A stretch of DNA of 64,000 bases, from positions 4,953,001 to 5,017,000 of the forward strand of contig NC_062983.1 of NCBI RefSeq assembly GCF_023078275.1. Reading direction: 5' to 3'. This DNA comes from Leguminivora glycinivorella (lineage: Eukaryota; Arthropoda; Insecta; Lepidoptera; Tortricidae). Numbering within the stretch: position 1 is the stretch's first letter; each line of letters starts with the position of its first letter. The translations under genes were made by a program, and so were the position numbers. A model generated the notes under the pieces. It saw nothing but the letters and a program-made list of their open reading frames with translations. It did no database searches and was not told where the DNA came from. Below are positions 32,301-42,954 of this stretch, piece by piece.

Positions 32301-32816
32301 GAAAAAACCTTTTTTATATGCAGGGACAGGAACGTCTGCTAAAGAATCTAGAAGTAAATTTTAAAGCGCGTATCGAATTTTTTACGGTTCGGTTCGACAT
32401 TCCTAAAAATTTAGAGACCCAAATCCAATAAAACAAGCATCAACCAGAACAATACTATTAAAAACAAATAAAAACCAATAAACATATCGTCAATTTATTC
32501 AAATTCCTCAAACATGATTTCGGCATACGAAGAAAGCAATTCCGGGTGATAACGCTCACAGAAAATTGGTTTTTGGCGTCTAGATTTATCGCCCAATTCA
32601 CACTGAGTGATATTTATGGGGCCGCGATCGGCGCAAAATATGTATCCGGACGTTTGTTGGACAGTTCTGAGACAACAATATTAGGTTTGGACTTGCTATA
32701 TCCATACTATCTATTGTTTCCTATTATATATTTTTATTTTTATATTTTGACACTGTTTTTAAGACTTTTAAGAGTATATGACATCTCCTTCTTCTTCCAT
32801 TGACATTTGACCCGAT

Positions 32817-33310
32817 TCGGCTAGGCGGGCAGGATACCAAGCTTATACGCTTCGCATGCTGTTCGCAATTAGCTCTTCCTATCGCTCACCTGCAGTGTCG
32901 CGACAGAGGCAGACTGCTTTTCGAACGGTGATTGCCATTTCGGCTAGGCGGGCAGGATACCAAGCTTATACGCTTCTCATGCTGTTCGCAATTAGCTCTT
33001 TCTATCGGTCAACTGTAGTGTCGCAAGAGAGCCAGAGTGCTTTTCGAACGGTAATTACTATTTCGGCTAGGCGGGCAGGATACCAAGCTTATACGCTTCG
33101 CATTCTGTTCGCAATTAGCTCTTTCTATCGGTCAACTGTAGTGTCGCAAGAGAGCCAGAGTGCTTTTCGAACGGTGATTGCCATTTCGGCTAGGCGGGCT
33201 GAATACCTTAATACGCTTACGTTGCGCATGCTGTTCGCAATTAGCTCACCTGGCATAACTCACCTGTAGTGTCACGACAGAGCCATTGTCATTGCACTTT
33301 GGCTAGGCGG
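32817..33310 (+). repeat. 123-bp tandem repeat, about four units
   Basis: The block CGGCTAGGCGGGCAGGATAC recurs at 32818, 32941, 33064 and 33187, with a degenerate fifth start at 33300. Each unit also contains TGCTGTTCGCAATTAGCTCT and TGCTTTTCGAACGGT. Because 123 is divisible by three, a frame stays open across the array (32856-33269, 41-residue repeats with LFAISSFYRSTVVSQESQSA), which is probably a by-product of the repeat. Confidence 0.85.
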
Positions 33311-33492
33311 CTCGGCTGGCCGGCCGGGCCCTTGCAGGCTAGACCAGTCTGGCCTAAAGTTGGTAGTGAGTGATATCATAACTTTTATTACATCAACATA
33401 ATGTAAGAGGGGAGAATATAATTACTTTTGACGAACTTTTGTACATATATAATTTTTAAACCCTACCTACCCTCAAATACTACTCAACCTTC

Positions 33493-33662
33493 TAAGCTCG
33501 TGTAGGTGAACGCGTACCATGCTTCTATGAGTGAGATATGACAGGTCGACTGTTCGTGTTTTTGACAGGCGGCAACTGTGAGGTAGCCGAGAGGGGGTGG
33601 GACTTTCAGCGGGGAGCGGGAGTGGCCATACTGTACGGTAGTACTCTTTATTATACTGTGCC
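33493..33662 (+). repeat. dispersed repeat D, copy 3
   Basis: Nearly collinear with 24806-24972: AAGCTCGTGTAGG, GACAGGCGGCAACTGTGAGG, TTCAGCGGGGAGCGG, GGCCATACTGTACGGTAGTA. Confidence 0.65.
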
Positions 33663-33792
33663 TTCTCAAAGAATCTTATACGTACCTGCAAAAGTACGAG
33701 TCGTCAAACATTTAAGAAACTAATATCCCTGAATACTTTGACCTTTACGCAACATTTTTTCTGGGTAATATTTCTCATTCTTACACAATAAG

Positions 33793-34003
33793 GGCCTGGC
33801 CACATGGGCGCGTTGCGGCGACGCACCGCGAAAATTCTGCGTTGCGTTGCCGCGCCGCCAGTTTTTGCGGCAGGAAATCTGCGGCGCGGCACCGCGACGC
33901 AAGAACTCGCGGTGCGTCGACGCACCGCAAAAACTCGCGGCGCGGCACCGCAACGCAGAATTTTTGCGGCGCGTCGCCGCGCCGCCAAAACTGGCGTCAA
34001 CCC
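33793..34003. mobile_element. GC-rich palindromic element
   Basis: Extreme GC content in an AT-rich setting, built from variants of GCGGCGCGGCACCGC and GCAGAATTTTTGCGG and their complements. The outer arms (about 33806-33855 and 33945-34000) are inverted repeats, and the centre contains the perfect 20-bp palindrome GCGGTGCGTCGACGCACCGC (33909-33928). Both strands have open frames here because of the composition; none is credible. Confidence 0.65.
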
Positions 34004-34185
34004 ATATATATATAAAATGAATAATGACGGAACTCATTTTGAAAGGAAATATGCGGCATTAAAGACAAGTGAAGTTCAAAGAATATTTCAGAATGACAAT
34101 AGCAAGTTTCGAAGAACTGGTCTTTAAAATCTCACCTCGAATAAAAATACAAGTCGGACCTCTGGAGATGCTGAGATTAACTAAA

Positions 34186-34229
34186 TATGCCGAATACCGA
34201 ATATTTACCGAATATTCGGCCCATCTCTA
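34186..34229. mobile_element. isolated terminus of the TAGAGATGGGCCGAATAT hAT family
   Basis: ATATGCCGAATACCGAATAT followed by the CGGCCCATCTCTA end is identical to the right end of the element at 10831-11380. The rest of that element is absent. Confidence 0.75.
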
Positions 34230-34269
34230 ATGTGGACAAAGGACGAAAGGACAGCCTTATAGACAGCAG

Positions 34270-34399
34270 GCAGGCAATTATGATCGCGCGATAAATGATA
34301 AAAATATCAGGCCGTCCCTATCGCACTATTTGTAAGTGCGATAGGGACTAGGGACGCCCCGATGTTTTATCATTTATCGCGCGACCATGATTGCCCTGC
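34270..34399. mobile_element. short palindromic element, 130 bp
   Basis: Arms GCAGGCAATTATGATCGCGC and GCGACCATGATTGCCCTGC pair, followed inward by GATAAATGATAAAA/TTTTATCATTTATC and GTCCCTATCGCACT/AGTGCGATAGGGAC. Non-coding. Confidence 0.7.
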
Positions 34400-34589
34400 A
34401 ACTTCTTATTGCTATCGGTGTCGAGTACTTATCCAAGTTAGGTATCTATTTTAAATATGACGGTGTAATTGTGTGCAGTACAGTACCTACAAAAAAAATG
34501 GTACAGAAATTAAAAATAATTACAGTAGGTACGCTGAACCAAAATAATATATTACTTACAATACTATATATCAGGCCTGTGTGGTGACG

Positions 34590-34832
34590 GGTTAAGAATT
34601 TCACCACCTCCTTTCTTCCCGTGGGTGTCGTAGAAGGCGACTATGGGATATGGGTTAAATTGTGGCGTAGGCGAGAGGCTGGCAACCTGTCACTGCAATG
34701 TCACGGTTTCGTTTTCTTTCAACTCCTTATTTGCCAAGAGTGGCACTGAAGCTTTAGTAGTTTCATGTGTTCTGCCTACCCCTTTATGGGATACAGGCGT
34801 GATTGTATGTATGTATGTACTATATATCATAT
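34590..34832 (+). mobile_element. LINE 3' region with (GTAT)n tail
   Basis: Contains CTTCCCGTGGGTGTCGTAGA, GGCGACTATGGGATATGGG, GAGAGGCTGGCAACCTGTCA and CCTTTATGGGATACAGGCGT, ending in TGTATGTATGTATG. A short reversed piece lies at 41722-41772 and another fragment near 24205. I read this as the 3' UTR of an RTE-type LINE; the clade is inferred. Confidence 0.65.
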
Positions 34833-34889
34833 CATTTTCCTCAGAGCATTTTTCCTGTCTTTGTGTATACTACCTACGGTTGGCAACCC

Positions 34890-35571
34890 TAGGCCGTTTT
34901 CACATTATCCGATCCGATATCGGATATAGGAAGGATGTAAAATGTAAGATTTATGCGCTTCCAGGTTTTTATTTATGTATTTAGTAAATTATTATTACTA
35001 AAAAAAAACGATATAAAACGCAAAAATTGCGGATTTAATGCAGGTGGCACTCTCCTAGAACAGTTTTTGTCCGAGGCACCACCGAACTGCCGATATTGGC
35101 AGGACGCTTCCGACATTTTTGGCATGCCGGACCCCCGCCAGCTGTCGGCCGATAATATTTGTGTGTGTGCGTATATAATGTAGGTATACGTTTGTAGTAG
35201 TGTGAGTGACAAAAATGGCGTCTATTAAACAGCTGCTGTTAATGATGAATTTCTGTTGAAAACAAAAAGATTGTAATTCATCGGTCCGAATTGCGGATAC
35301 TAATTTTTTCATCTTTTAGTAGATATAGTTAAATGTGAAATTATAAGTATTTATTTTACTTGCCGCTCTTGAGTATTTTTATGCTCGTTATTTTAATTTT
35401 ACAATAAAATATAAAACTTTTTAAAAATATTTTTTGATACAAAATCATACTTCATTGATGTGGAACAATGCGTTTTATCGGACCGACATCCGACACTATC
35501 GGAAGCGTTTATCGGATGTAGGATGTCGGTCCGACACCCGATATCGAATCGGATAATGTGAAAACGGCCTA
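34890..35571. mobile_element. TA-flanked inverted-repeat element (TATCGGAT family), copy B, 678 bp
   Basis: Ends GGCCGTTTTCACATTATCCG and GGATAATGTGAAAACGGCC are perfectly matched, flanked by TA. The interior is longer than in the other copies and unrelated to them: AT-rich, with frames of 76-85 codons on both strands that show no known motif. Either this is a longer form of the family, or the ends belong to two neighbouring copies with unrelated DNA between them. Confidence 0.72.
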
Positions 35572-35690
35572 TACCGCTCAATGTGGCATTTGTACGATAC
35601 AGCAACGTGCCGCGGCGGCCGGCCGTGTCGCAGTTGTTAGCTAAGCTACCCTTGTGTGCGTGCGTGATGACACGATTCGCTGGTTGTTCT

Positions 35691-35743
35691 TTTAGGTATT
35701 TAAGTACTTTTAGGTGTTTAAGTACTTTTAGGTATTTAAGACG
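35691..35743 (+). repeat. 18-bp tandem repeat, three units
   Basis: TTTTAGGTATTTAAGTAC is repeated three times with one or two changes, directly before repeat F. Confidence 0.75.
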
Positions 35744-36562
35744 CTACAGGAGCGAAAATGGAAAGGAAAGGGGGCCCTTTCAATTTGGGAATTTTAGTTA
35801 AATATACTAGTGTTATTAACTAGATTTATCGAAAAAAATTGTCCATCCAGAACAACTCAGTTAAAAGATATTGCGAAAAATTCTTTAAAATCGAGGTTCC
35901 GCTCTCGACTGTTTCCGATATCCCATACATTACAGGCGCCATCTTGTATTTTTTCCATTGAAATCCTTATGACATCCGATATCGGATCGGATAATGTGAA
36001 AACGGCCTAACGGAATTTAATTACTAACAAAAATAATTGATTAGTCTATAATTTGGATGTTTAGATTATTGCAATACATTAAGACGCTACGGGAGCGAAA
36101 ATGCTAAAATGGAAAGGAGTCCCCCTTTCAATTTGGGAATTTTAGTTAAATATACTAGTTTTATTAACTAGATTTATCAAAAAAAAAATTTCCATTAAGA
36201 ACAACTCAGTTAAAAGATATTGCGAAAAAATCTTTGAAATCGAGGTTCCGCTCTCTTTTCCTCCTTCAAAACTTATTTAAACGGAACGAAATTTGAGAAT
36301 CTGAATAATTTAAAATGAAATAATCTGTGTCGGACCGTTTAGATTTTTTGGACAATTGTTACCGATCTTGAGTATCCCTTTTTCGAGCCATATTGAAAAA
36401 TGCCGTTTTTAGAAATTTTTGATTGGATCTAGCATCTTTTAAAATAAGAATAGCAAAAAATATCAAAACGGTCCGACTCAGAAAAAATAATAATAATCTG
36501 TGTCGAAAAAATCATTGCACTATCTTCAAAAACCAAGGAGGAAATAGTCGAGAGCGTTTGTA
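35739..36562 (+). repeat. dispersed repeat F, two tandem copies with nested copy C of the TATCGGAT family
   Basis: AAGACGCTACAGGAGCGAAAA to CGAGGTTCCGCTCTC (35739-35906) is repeated at about 36082-36260, sharing CTTTCAATTTGGGAATTTTA and AACTCAGTTAAAAGATATTG. Between them lies a 5'-truncated TATCGGAT element (35912-36007) ending GGCC/TA. After the second copy, the block with TTGTTACCGATCTTGAGTAT and AAATAGTCGAGAGCG continues to about 36562 and has a diverged, split match at 63270-63420 and 63840-63895. Confidence 0.68.
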
Positions 36563-37576
36563 TGGAGAACTGACCTGTATCGTATCGTCTTAAGAAATCT
36601 GATTTCAAAGGTTTAGGTAGGAAATCTAATCATCAATATTATTGCAATGTAAAATTATTTTTTTCTTTTTTCTCCGTATTTTCTAACGCGCTTATTTTTA
36701 GGAAGCGGTTTTTTTTCATGGTTTGTTTAAGGTACCTACACACCGACATGTTGTAAACATTTTTTAGTTTTTCGTAAGTTAGTCGTTAAGGTGGAAGTCC
36801 CGGGATCTCCTGCCGACCAAGCACTAAAAGATGGCGTTACTGTGCACAATTTGCAAATTATCACCATTTTTTCTAAAAGTCAAGAAATTTTTCAAGACCT
36901 GTTCGATTCGGCGTGGAGAAAAAAAAATATGACACCCAATCCGAGAAATATGAAGCTCAACTGTGTCTCGATTTATCAATAGCATGTAAAAACTGCAATA
37001 TATTGCAATTTCTTGCATTCACGCACACTAGCGTATCTACTGTCATCCATCAGTGTCAGTCTCGTAGCCGTTGCGGCCAATTTAGACTAGAGGTCACTAG
37101 TAAAAACTTGGACTTTTCTTATTAACCTTACTAGCTAACTAGGGACAAAACATTAAACTAGATGGCGTGGTGTACGATGTGAATTCATAGCAAAAATAAT
37201 TCAGCAGAAAGGCGCATCCAGACGAACTAAATTTTGCAGGAGATTCGGCGGATTGTCTATGGTCACGGACCAGTTCGAAACCGGACCACCTGACAAAAAA
37301 CTTGTGTAGGTACAGTTCTGTTATAGTACAATTTTGTAAAAAAATTGTCGTCTGTCAAAAACTAGCATGTAAAGCAAATTGAAAGCAGTTATTATTGGTC
37401 ATATGTTTTATCTCATTTTTATATAAGCTAAAATGAGAGACAAAGTCAAACGATTAATAGTTCATTTAGGCTTGTAATCGTTTATGGGAGCCTTTAGCAA
37501 AACGTATCATGTTGTCGCGTGTGTGTAGGTATTAACTCGATATAAATCTTATACTATTAAACGAGCAATTCTTGTA
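36563..37576. other. no gene recognised
   Basis: AT-rich DNA. Frames of 60-70 codons near 36791-37125 overlap on opposite strands and lack motifs. Confidence 0.5.
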
Positions 37577-37579
37577 TAT

Positions 37580-37618
<39 letters not shown>

Positions 37619-37620
37619 TA
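37577..37620 (+). repeat. (TTTA)n microsatellite
   Basis: About eleven uninterrupted units of TATT/TTTA. Confidence 0.9.
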
Positions 37621-38005
37621 TATACCGACGATCTTGGAAACCGCTCTAACGATTTCGCTGAAATTTGTTTTGTGGGGGTTTTCGGGGGTGAAAAATCGAT
37701 CTAGCGTAGCCTTAGATCCCGGAAAACGCGAATTTTCGAGTTTTCATGAGTTTTTCTTTCGCATTTGTAAACGTAAAATATGGTCCTTAATTTCGCCGCG
37801 CGCGCATCGATTCCGCTTAGCTCAGTCGCACGAGGTCGGTCTAATGTACGCAGATAGATCGTAGGTGTCAGGGTTTCGAATCCCGGTCAGAAATTAAGTT
37901 TTTGTTTTTTATCTTTTTTTTTGTTTTTGTATTTATAAGAGTTTTTTTTTTATCTAAAGACGTGATATATTAAAATAGAACCGAGCGAAGCTCGGTCGCC
38001 CAGAT
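37621..38005 (+). repeat. SINE-like dispersed repeat with B-box-like motif
   Basis: Starts at the (TTTA)n tract and includes GATCTTGGAAACCGCTCTAA, GGGGGTTTTCGGGGGTGAAA, a tRNA-like piece CTTAGCTCAGTCGCACGAGG then GGGTTTCGAATCCCGGTCAG (A- and B-box-like), a T-rich region and CCGAGCGAAGCTCGGTCGCC. It resembles repeats common in Lepidoptera; class uncertain. The tRNA-like segment cannot be folded into a normal cloverleaf by eye. Confidence 0.5.
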
Positions 38006-38194
38006 ATTTAATAATAATATAAACACACGGGGAAATTTCGTACTTACTTATCCTTCATCATTTAGTCATGTTTGCTCGTAGCGACAAGGAGGTTAGAGGC
38101 AGTGATACCTTTACTTGAACATCCCGAATATTACTGGATGTTTTAATATTATCGTCAACTTCCATTTATTTATTCATTAATTATGAATAAATAA

Positions 38195-38380
38195 ATGGCG
38201 GTGGCAATTGAGACGGCGGGGACTTGGGGTTCAGAGGCTCGCTCCTTTTTCAAAGAGTTAGGGCGTCGTTTGCGGGAGAGGGGCTGCGATCCTCGTTCTG
38301 GGTCGTATCTGGTCCAGCGAGGTAATGCAGCGGGAATAATGGGGACTTGGGCCAGGTACGATCCAGGGAGGAATATTTTA
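38195..38380 (+). pseudogene. probable LINE ORF2 C-terminal remnant
   Basis: The frame from ATG 38195 begins AVAIETAGTWGSEARSFFKE and continues RLRERGCDPRSG with LVQRGNAAGIMGTWARYD. The pattern (VAIET.G.WG...F...LG...R..G....S.L.QRGNAA.I.GT) is the extreme C-terminus of reverse transcriptases of invertebrate LINE-like elements as I remember them. The rest of the frame to 38569 has changed composition and looks like read-through. No upstream RT is attached. Confidence 0.5.
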
Positions 38381-38895
38381 GTTTTAGTAACGTTTATGAC
38401 CTACCTGATTCGTACAAATTATGTATGTTATCGTCTTACACGAGCAATTAATGCTGCGTTACCTGACATACACATTTTAGTTACCTACCTAAAACTTGAT
38501 ATTTTAAATTTCAAACATTTTTTGATCACTTTCTTGATCAAGAGGATCCTTATGCTTGCAGTACAATAAGGTGCTTCATTATCTGGAACTTCTACATAAA
38601 TTGTGATAAAAAGGTATTTAATGCACATGAAGCATCCGGACCATTCTCTTGATGGAATTCACATTTGAATGGCAATGTAGTTTCCACGAAGCACAGTCGA
38701 GTTATATATATGAGCAAATCCAAGGCTTCAAAAATAAATGCGCATAGAAAGGTACATTTTTATCTGAACATATTAATCATTCAAAAATATGTACACAAAT
38801 CATCTGTCATATTAATCAGAGCAAGTCTCATAAATATATGTAAGCATCTAAAAAGTCATAAATATATTTGATAATATTTTTCAAAATTATTCAAA
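38381..38895. other. nothing recognised
   Basis: AT-rich spacer without a supported feature. Confidence 0.5.
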
Positions 38896-39343
38896 GCCCG
38901 TGAAAGTACACCTGTTTATTCATATAATTATAAGCATGTATTGCCACAAACATATCTGTAATATTTAACGTTTTAAAATTTTATGTAAATACGTAGAAAT
39001 TCATCGCCTTCAAATTTGACCCTTATAAAAAAAACAAACGTATGCCGCAGATAATAACGTCTAAAGTTAAATAAAAAAAACGTTTATTTTAGGTATGTGA
39101 CTTGACAACCATCGAAAAGAGTACAGAATTGTCATCACATACATCTATCTCACGTTTTTCTCTTCAACCATTTGACAGATCTCCGTCATCTTGTGAATTT
39201 AGGGAGGAATTTAGAATCGTTGAAACATAGCTCGACACATTGACGCAAAAGCTATGCAATTCCTACAGATATTTTTACAGACACTTGTGGCAATACACGC
39301 TTATAATAAACAGGTGTGTAGGTATTTGTGTACTTTCACGGGC
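38896..39343. mobile_element. inverted-repeat element, 448 bp, GCCCGTGAAAGTAC ends
   Basis: Starts GCCCGTGAAAGTACAC and ends GTACTTTCACGGGC. The arms also share CACCTGTTTAT, ATAAGC and GTATTGCCACAA over about 60 bp. The interior is AT-rich and non-coding. Confidence 0.65.
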
Positions 39344-40029
39344 AAAAATAATTTTGCAAAACATTAGTACATATATTTATGAGTCACACAAGTACTTACA
39401 CACTAATACATACCGTTTTTGGATAGCTTGCAACAAGTGATATTTTCTTTCCGCAGTCCGTCCTCAATTCGCAACTTATTAAAATGTATCGCCTCTATTT
39501 CATATTCCACAATTATATCAGAAAATTCTGTTAGGAATTCATAATCATTATTTCTTAACCATTTTCGCTCAAAAATTAGGGTAAGTTAGAAAGATTTTCA
39601 AGCGTCTGGTAAACGATCGGCGGAATAGTCAGAAAATGATGAATATCAATATTTATACACCGAACAGTATTTTCTGACGAATATGGTACATTATCCCATT
39701 TGTTTTATACTTGAGAAAATTAGGAAGGTCTGGCGGCTCTGTGCTCGTGCTGACCCTTTTATGACCCTTGGAAGTTTCGAAATGTCAAGTAATGTACTAT
39801 ACGGTCACTTTGCGAACTAGTGCGGAAACAACACTATATGAAATGTAATGATTAGCCATACCTTTTTATCGCATACCGTGGTTCTAAAATCCATGGAGTC
39901 GCCATATAAAAATAATTCGAAGTCCAACAGTATGATGTCATATTAAATATAAATAAGTAAACATCGTTACTGAGTTCATTTTATTCGAACTTACTAATAA
40001 TAATAGTTAATTTTAACGAATAATGTTAT
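39344..40029. other. nothing recognised
   Basis: AT-rich. A partial repeat B match (GTACTAT, ACTAGTGCGGAAAC) lies near 39793-39830, and a CATGGAGTCGCCATAT block near 39890 recurs in complement near 40700. Confidence 0.45.
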
Positions 40030-40285
40030 TATAATTTTAAATAGATATCATACACGAAAGAAAAAACGACAAGGCCCACTAGTGGCCGAGCCGGGAATAC
40101 GCGGCTAACGTCTTCACCACTAGACCACCCGCCCGCCGTGGTACCCGACGAAATTTCTCTAGAGTATCTTATCTTTGATAAGGCTAGGCGCCTTTTGACC
40201 AACTCTAAGGGCGAGCAATTAGTGCTTGCACCTCCTATACGAATCCTTGCAGCATTACGATATAGCGAGAGAGATGGTGCTGCCA
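40030..40285 (-). mobile_element. tRNA-derived SINE, family 3, copy 1 (B box deleted)
   Basis: On the minus strand: a body with GGAGGTGCAAGCACTAATTG and TTTCGTCGGGTACC, then GCGGGTGGTCTAGTGGTGAA (A-box-like), GACGTTAGCCGCG, CCCGGCTCGGCCACTAGTGG and a T-rich GGCCTTGTCGTTTTTTCTTT tail. About 20 bp covering the B-box-like GGGTTCGATTTCC, present in the next copy, is missing. Facing copy 2, it forms an inverted pair. Confidence 0.7.
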
Positions 40286-40317
40286 TTAAATACAACTAGC
40301 CGGCGCCGGCATCTATA

Positions 40318-40445
40318 CAACTAGAGCGGGTGGTCTAGTGGTGAAGACGTTAGCCGCGTAAGCTGAAGACCCGGGTTCGATTTCCGGCTCGGCCACTAGT
40401 GGGCCTTGTCGTTTTTTCTTTCGTGTATGATATCTATTTAAATTT
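40318..40445 (+). mobile_element. tRNA-derived SINE, family 3, copy 2
   Basis: GCGGGTGGTCTAGTGGTGAA (A-box-like) and CCCGGGTTCGATTTCCGGCT (B-box-like) at tRNA spacing, then GGCCACTAGTGGGCCTTGTC and TTTTTTCTTTCGTGTATGAT. A third tail fragment is at 63776-63830. The sequence after the head rules out a true tRNA gene. Confidence 0.75.
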
Positions 40446-42029
40446 ATAATTTATATATAGTAGTGTGACTACTTGAAAAAAGAACAAATCGAAAAATATT
40501 CAATAAAATAATTTGATTTGTTCCCTAGTTGTAGTTGAATAATGTTATTATTAGTAAATTTTATCATAATATTATATTATAATACAAAAAATACTATTAA
40601 AATAAAATTAACTATGCTCGATTTATACCTATAACATACAACATTATTAGTTCAAATTGACTACATACTGTTGGACTTAGACTTCGAAATTTTTTCATAT
40701 GGCTACTCCACGGATTTTAGAATCACGGTATGAGATAAAAAGTCCTATACCTAGTAATGATTCAGGTATATGCTAGGTTGGTCTAATGACCAACACATGT
40801 AATCACAGGAGGTGATGAGCATTTCTTTGTTTTTGCCACTTTTATGAAATACGATATTTTTGAAAAAATTTCTACTTAGAATCACTAGCCTTTTCAATCC
40901 TTAATTGTAATTAAAGAAAATTCACGCGATTTTTTCTTATTTTGTTACTATTTCCCGTACATATTGTGTTGGGTAACAAAAGAGGAAAGTAACAAAAATG
41001 TATGGAAATTCTGGGACACTTTTTGTCTCCCAGTGATATTGAAAGTACTCGTGATTCTGAGTACAATTGACCTAAATTTCCCTAAAAAAATCAAATAAAA
41101 AAAATGGCAAAAAAAGAAATGCTCTGATATTGTGCATGCAAGCAAAACTAGTGCGCATAAGAGAGCTGACGTGTGTAATGGACAATGCACACATATTTCA
41201 TAAGACATTATTTAACACACTTCTGAGGGAAAAAATAGACTTTCATATTAATCGTAATTTATTAGCTAAAACAGTTTATTAAAAATCCAAATGGTGACAT
41301 GTTGACCATGTTGTGTTCGCAGCCCTCGCCTCCCGACTGTTCGGGGGCGCCGGAACCATCCCGTATGCGTCTCCTGCTCCACGTTGTTTAATTTGTGCTT
41401 GACAAATTTAATGTAGTGAAAATAATTTATTCTTATCTTATTTTATTATTTAAGTATACATGGGTGTAAATGTAATACGGGCAAACTTAACGGTGGTGAG
41501 CTGGTGAGTATAGAACATAAGAAATGTAATTAGATAACTTTTACTTAAAAATGATTAGAAATAAATAAATAAATGTTTCACCCATACAAAATAATTCGGC
41601 CCGCAAGTTAAGTAACTATTGGGACGTCTTGCGACAAGAATCCGGGGTCTAGTTATTAGCGACTAGGTAGTTTTAATCGCAAATCTATCGGATTGTCATA
41701 CATTATGGTCAAAATGCTATACATACATACAATCACTCCAGTATCCCATAAAGGGGTAGGCAGAGTACATAAAACTAGTAATGGGCATTTTCGCGAAGTT
41801 TGTGGAAAAGTTATATGCAAATAGAAAAAAAATTGGGACCATTTTTTGTCTCTTGTTTTTTATCCTAAGTAAATCGAAAGTGCTCGTGTACTCAGAATGT
41901 AGGAAAAACATAAAAATTACCTATCTTAGAAAAAATATTTTTGGTGATTCTTCTCGCAAAAATGCCCTATAATAGTAGACAGTATTGATATATTTTGAAA
42001 ATGTCGCTCGAATGATATTAAAGTTATGT
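40446..42029. other. no gene recognised
   Basis: AT-rich. A reversed LINE-tail fragment (CATACATACAATCACTCCAG, CCCATAAAGGGGTAGGCAGA) lies at 41722-41772. Two loosely similar stretches near 40975-41120 and 41785-41960, sharing TTTTTGTCTC and GAAAGT.CTCGTG.., may be another repeat. Confidence 0.5.
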
Positions 42030-42030
42030 A

Positions 42031-42160
42031 CAGTCAGCAGCAGAAGTTCCGTAGCGGGCAAGGTGTTCAAAATGAACTTGACACGATCTTATTTTTAAGA
42101 CAATAACAGCGTGTTAGGATCATTGTGAACACCTTGCCCGCTACCGAACTTCTGCTGCTC
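42031..42160. mobile_element. short inverted-repeat element, AGCAGCAGAAGTT ends
   Basis: Arms AGCAGCAGAAGTTCCGTAGC with GGGCAAGGTGTTCA and the complementary GAACACCTTGCCCGCTACCG with AACTTCTGCTGCT enclose about 60 bp. A well-paired MITE-like structure; non-coding. Confidence 0.75.
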
Positions 42161-42216
42161 TATATTCATTGATGAATATGTAATCTGGTTTCATATTATG
42201 TTATCATAACTTTAAA

Positions 42217-42455
42217 AAATAGTACATTTCGATACAAGTGCGAAAAAGAAGAAGTTCGAAACGAGTGGCGATAAATTAAAACACGACCGAAGGGAGTGTT
42301 TTAAATCGACACGAGTTACGAATTCCCTTTTCGCACGTGTATCGAACGACGTTTTTCAGTACAGATGGACCTCCGGAGTTTCAACCTGCCATATAAATAA
42401 TGAATAACTTCTCGCACTAGTGCGTAAAAAAAGCACCATCTTTACTGAAGACGAA
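42217..42455 (+). repeat. dispersed repeat B, copy 4 (longest)
   Basis: Matches 7283-7582: CGATACAAGTGCGAAAAAG, GAAGTTCGAAACGAGTGGCG, GACCGAAGGGAGTGTTTTAA, CGACGTTTTTCAGTACAGAT and CTCGCACTAGTGCGTAAAAA. Confidence 0.7.
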
Positions 42456-42760
42456 CATACCTACATGGTTTGTAGTATACTTAAAAACATCAATATTATA
42501 TTTACTGCATTTACTTATATACAAATTATTTTTATTGATTTGTATGCTGCCTCGTGTCCTTTGGGAGTACACGTCCGTTATGGATATCTGACACCGACGT
42601 TTGTGCTTGATGATCAGCTAAAAAAAGTCATACACTTGAGTGAAATTGTTTGTGTGATACTATACAGCAGTAGCAGTATACAGTAATTACGACCACGGAT
42701 TATTTTATTATTTATGTTACGGTACAAATTCACGAAAAAAAATTATTTTTTGTACTACAT

Positions 42761-42825
42761 GTATGGTAGTGCCAGGGAGAACCTTCCTAGTAGGTACCGG
42801 AAGGTTCTCCCTGGCACCACCATAC
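42761..42825. repeat. 27-bp-stem hairpin
   Basis: GTATGGTAGTGCCAGGGAGA continuing with ACCTTCC pairs with GGAAGGTTCTCCCTGGCACC continuing with ACCATAC; the one mismatch would be a G:U pair in RNA. The loop is 11 bases. The size is compatible with a small RNA precursor, but it may equally be the core of an inverted-repeat element. Confidence 0.7.
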
Positions 42826-42954
42826 TATATTTATGTTTAATTTGATGGTCAAATGAATGCTAAATAAATATTTTGAAATTCATTATCTACATTAATTCAA
42901 AAACCAAAGATGATATCTAGCACGACCACAACTGGTGTCGAAATTTCGAAACTA

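Noticed and set aside
33704..34127. Frames of 98-107 codons on both strands rich in RRRTAKILRC-type repeats
   Set aside because: They are a by-product of the GC-rich palindrome, which lacks stops on either strand.
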